Source of the DNA: Bifidobacteriaceae bacterium
GTDB taxonomy: Bacteria > Actinomycetota > Actinomycetes > Actinomycetales > WQXJ01
DNA length: 16,799 bases
Assembly (NCBI GenBank): GCA_031272565.1
Contig: JAISTN010000103.1
Coordinates: 1 to 16,799 of the forward strand
Reading direction: 5' to 3'
This document shows, one piece after another, positions 14,173-16,799 of the stretch. The notes beneath the pieces were generated by a model. It did no database searches and was not told where the DNA came from. It worked only from the letters and a program-made list of their open reading frames with translations. Every line of letters starts with the position of its first letter. Position 1 is the stretch's first letter. The translations under genes and the position numbers were made by a program.

Positions 14173-15626
14173 ACGCCCAGATCCGCCGCATGACCGTGCT
14201 GGTTGTCTTGATGTTCCTGGCGCTGCTGGCCGGGGTCACCTGGATCCAGTACGCCAAGGCCGCCGAACTGAAGGCCCGGCCGGACAACACCCGCAGCTAC
14301 TACCAGTCGTTTGACCATGACCGCGGGCCCATCATTGTGGCCAGCGGCCAGGTCATCGCTTCTTCGACCGAGGTCGATGACGACTATGGCTACCAGCGCC
14401 AATACGCCAACGGCCCGCTCTATGCGCCGGTTACCGGCTACTTCACGGTGCTGCCTTCTTCGACCGGCATCGAGTGGGCGGAAAACCAGGTCCTGGAAGG
14501 CACGGCCGATTCGTTGTTCTGGAGCCGCATCCAGGACCTGGTGACCGGCAAGGAGCCGATGGGCGGCGCGGTCGAACTGACCATCGACCCGGTTGCCCAG
14601 CAGGCCGCTTGGGATGCGTTGGGGGACCAGAAGGGCTCGGTCGTGGTGCTGGACGCCAAGACCGGCGAAATCCTGGTGCTGGTATCCAAGCCGTCGTACG
14701 ACCCGAACCTGTTGGCGGCCCACTCCCGGGACGACATTCTGAGTGCCTACGAACAGATGGAACAGGACCCGGACAACCCCCTGTACAACCGGGCCATTGC
14801 CGGCAACCTGTACTTCCCTGGCTCCACCTTCAAGCTGATCACGGCCGCGGCAGCCTTGGAGTCCGGCAACTACACGGCCGATTCTGAACTGGAGGCGCCG
14901 GCCGAACTGGACCTGCCTAACTCCGACCACAAACTGACCAACTTCGGTGATTCGAGTTGTTCCTCGACTGGCACCATGACCATGGCCCAGGCCCTGACCG
15001 TGTCCTGCAACACGGCCTTTGGCCAGTTGGGCATGGACTTGGGGCAGGACGCGCTGAACGCCCAGGCGGAGAAGTTCGGCTTCGGCCAAGACCTGGCCGT
15101 GCCCTTGACCGTGACGCCGTCCCAGTTCCCGCAGGGCATGTCGATTGCCAACACGGCCATGGCCGCCATCGGCCAATACGAAGTCAAGGTGACACCGCTG
15201 CAAATGGCGATGGTGGCGTCCGCGATTGTCAACGACGGCCGGCTGATGGAGCCACACCTGGTGCGGACCGAACGGGACGCCAACCTGTCGGTCATCGCCA
15301 CCACCTCCGCCAACGAGCTGGGCCGGCCCATCAGCGCCGAGACGGCCAGCACGCTGCACGACATGATGGTGGCGGTGGCGGTCAATGGCACCGCCCAGCG
15401 GGCCGCCGTCGACGGGGTAACGGTGGGTGCCAAGACCGGCACCGCCCAGAAGGATGCCGATCACGCGCCGGACGTCTGGACGGTAGGCTTCGCCGAATCG
15501 GGTGGCCGCTCCCTGGCCATCGCGGTGGTGGTGGAAGATGGCGGTTCGGCCGGGGCCGGCGGCACCGGCGGCACCGTGGCGGCTCCGATTGTCAGCACCG
15601 TGTTGAAGGCGGTGTTGAACCGATGA
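14169..15626 (+). CDS. pbpA: PbpA: class B penicillin-binding protein (transpeptidase)
   Basis: A 485-residue membrane-anchored transpeptidase that cross-links peptidoglycan and partners with the SEDS protein encoded just upstream. An N-terminal helix at about 8-26 anchors it; residues about 30-150 are the non-catalytic pedestal, shorter than in division PBP3-type enzymes. The transpeptidase domain has S219-TF-K222 (active serine in PGSTFK), S279-C-N281, and K422-T-G424. These three motifs and the length match mycobacterial PbpA. Residues 459-468 form a Gly-rich stretch near the C-terminus. Start and stop both lie in ATGA overlaps with the neighbouring genes, so the three genes should be translationally coupled. 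Confidence 0.96.
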   Translation: MNAQIRRMTVLVVLMFLALLAGVTWIQYAKAAELKARPDNTRSYYQSFDHDRGPIIVASGQVIASSTEVDDDYGYQRQYANGPLYAPVTGYFTVLPSSTGIEWAENQVLEGTADSLFWSRIQDLVTGKEPMGGAVELTIDPVAQQAAWDALGDQKGSVVVLDAKTGEILVLVSKPSYDPNLLAAHSRDDILSAYEQMEQDPDNPLYNRAIAGNLYFPGSTFKLITAAAALESGNYTADSELEAPAELDLPNSDHKLTNFGDSSCSSTGTMTMAQALTVSCNTAFGQLGMDLGQDALNAQAEKFGFGQDLAVPLTVTPSQFPQGMSIANTAMAAIGQYEVKVTPLQMAMVASAIVNDGRLMEPHLVRTERDANLSVIATTSANELGRPISAETASTLHDMMVAVAVNGTAQRAAVDGVTVGAKTGTAQKDADHAPDVWTVGFAESGGRSLAIAVVVEDGGSAGAGGTGGTVAAPIVSTVLKAVLNR

Positions 15627-16799
15627 GAGCAGACCCAGGCTTGCTGCTGGCCGATGGCCGCTACCAGTTGATCACCCGCATCGCCGTCGGTGGCATGGGC
15701 GAGGTCTGGCGGGCCCATGACCTGTGGACCGACGGCCCGGTGGCCATCAAGGTGCTGCGGCCGGAATACACCGGTGACCCGACCTCGCTGCAGCGGCTGC
15801 GGATCGAGGCCCACAACGCTTCCATGCTGGTCCACCCCAACATCGCGGCGGTTCATGACTACCGCGAACAGGAGGGCACCGGCTACCTGGTGATGGAGTA
15901 TGTCGACGGGCAGTCGATGGCGGACGTGCTGGCCTCCCATTCGACGATTGCGCCGCTGCGGCTGCTGCCCATTTTGATTCAGGCCTCGCTCGGCTTGCAT
16001 GCGGCCCACACGGCCGGTGTGGTGCACCGTGATGTCAAGCCTGGCAACATCCTGTTGGGGCCTTCCGACCAGGTCAAACTGACCGACTTTGGGATTTCGA
16101 TTGCCCAGGGCCAGATGAGCCTGACGGACACCGGCAAGGTGATGGGCACAGCCCAGTACTTGGCACCCGAACAGGCCTTGGGCAACCCGGCCACGCCGCT
16201 GGGTGATCTGTACGCCTTGGGCATCATCGCCTACGAGTCGCTGGTGGGCGAGCGCCCGTTCACCGGCGTCAATCATGTGGCCATCGCCTTGTCCCAGGTG
16301 CGCGACGCCCCGCCGCCACTGCCCAGTTCGGTGGAGCCGTCCCTGGCCGAACTGGTGATGCGGCTGCTGAGCAAGGATCCGGCCGAACGGCCGCAAACCG
16401 GCGCCGACCTGGCCGCCGAGCTGTCTGGCGTGCTGGACATTCACCGCCAACTGGCCGGCCGCTTGCTGGCGGCCCGGCGCGGATCCGACCTGGGCGGGCC
16501 GCTGTTGCGCACCGAGGCTTCGGCCGGCCGTACCGAGACACATGACCAGCCACCAACGTTCACCCCGGTGGCGCGCGACCCGGTGCCGCCCACCGAGGTG
16601 GCGGATTTGGTGATCGAGCCGATCAGCGCCATCGACCTGGCTCCAGAGTTGCTGCCGCAGCCAACTTCCGGGCCCATCGTCCAGGTCCCGGTGCCCGATG
16701 TCGACCAGCCGGCACCGGCCCAGGCACCGGCCCCGGCACCGGTGGCCTTGGCGGCGCCGTCCGGCGAGGTCGATCTGCCGGTCATCGTGTCGCCGCCGG
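15623..16799 (+). CDS. pknA: PknA-type Ser/Thr protein kinase, C-terminus outside the window
   Basis: The frame opens at the ATG 15623, overlapping the pbpA stop (ATGA), and stays open for 392 codons to the window end. The kinase domain is about residues 14-270. Motifs: the glycine loop IAVGGMGEVW, where Ala replaces the first Gly as in mycobacterial PknA (IATGGMGQVW); K43 in VAIKV; H135-RDVKPGN with catalytic D137; D155-F-G157; the activation segment with T168/T170 and GTAQYLAPEQ; and D195 in GDLYALG. From about 300 the sequence becomes a Pro/Ala/Val-rich juxtamembrane linker, and the expected membrane helix is not reached. PknA phosphorylates division and cell-wall proteins and is opposed by PstP in the same operon. 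pknB would be expected next. Identification as PknA rather than PknB rests on position and on the glycine loop. Confidence 0.92.
   Translation, partial: MRADPGLLLADGRYQLITRIAVGGMGEVWRAHDLWTDGPVAIKVLRPEYTGDPTSLQRLRIEAHNASMLVHPNIAAVHDYREQEGTGYLVMEYVDGQSMADVLASHSTIAPLRLLPILIQASLGLHAAHTAGVVHRDVKPGNILLGPSDQVKLTDFGISIAQGQMSLTDTGKVMGTAQYLAPEQALGNPATPLGDLYALGIIAYESLVGERPFTGVNHVAIALSQVRDAPPPLPSSVEPSLAELVMRLLSKDPAERPQTGADLAAELSGVLDIHRQLAGRLLAARRGSDLGGPLLRTEASAGRTETHDQPPTFTPVARDPVPPTEVADLVIEPISAIDLAPELLPQPTSGPIVQVPVPDVDQPAPAQAPAPAPVALAAPSGEVDLPVIVSPP

Noticed and set aside
13980..15464. 494-codon minus-strand open frame opposite pbpA (with similar frames at 15461-16543 and 12211-13119)
   Set aside because: Antisense shadows of high-GC genes; the plus-strand frames have full PBP, kinase and SEDS motifs.
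15680..15712. PknA glycine loop lacks the first Gly (AVGGMGEV), possible pseudokinase
   Set aside because: Mycobacterial PknA has the same Ala variant, and K43, HRD and DFG are all intact.

Overview
The window is high-GC DNA with strong third-position G/C. It carries the gene order fhaA-fhaB-pstP-rodA-pbpA-pknA next to a divergent tRNA-Leu(CAG), which is typical of Actinomycetota (in Mycobacterium tuberculosis the same block lies close to the chromosomal origin). The genus cannot be fixed from the sequence.

Left part (1-7503): the tail of a membrane PH-domain-like protein faces a minus-strand operon. Read in transcription order, the operon holds two oligopeptide-type permeases, two ATPases and a lipoprotein solute-binding protein, then, after a 132-nt gap with a stem-loop, a cytoplasmic-looking class C beta-lactamase/S12-type serine hydrolase. 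The ABC genes are joined by four-base ATGA overlaps. Together they look like an import system for a peptide- or amide-like compound with its own hydrolase; the substrate is unknown.

Middle part (7504-9812): mostly non-coding, with one plus-strand alpha/beta hydrolase (7979-8902). The 475-nt gap left of it contains several inverted repeats, one with the core of a CRP/GlxR box. The 694-nt gap right of it contains, in order: five DnaA boxes (8969-9130), back-to-back promoter-like elements inside a palindrome, a perfect TGTGA-N6-TCACA CRP/GlxR box whose six-base centre is the -35 hexamer of the leftward promoter, about 250 nt with nothing recognisable, a compact hairpin, and two copies of a 75-bp tandem repeat that end exactly at the last base of tRNA-Leu. 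Coding strand switches across this region: leftward on the left, rightward on the right.

Right part (9813-16799): a tightly coupled operon for growth and division control. It encodes two FHA phosphothreonine readers, the Ser/Thr phosphatase PstP, a SEDS glycosyltransferase with its partner transpeptidase PbpA, and a PknA-type kinase cut by the window end. Kinase and phosphatase would set the phosphorylation state of the cell-wall machinery, and the FHA proteins would read it. pknB probably follows outside the window.

The most interesting part is 8969-9190: a DnaA-box cluster combined with a CRP-family-controlled leftward promoter, lying away from any dnaA gene in view. It could be a displaced or secondary origin, or a DnaA-binding control locus.
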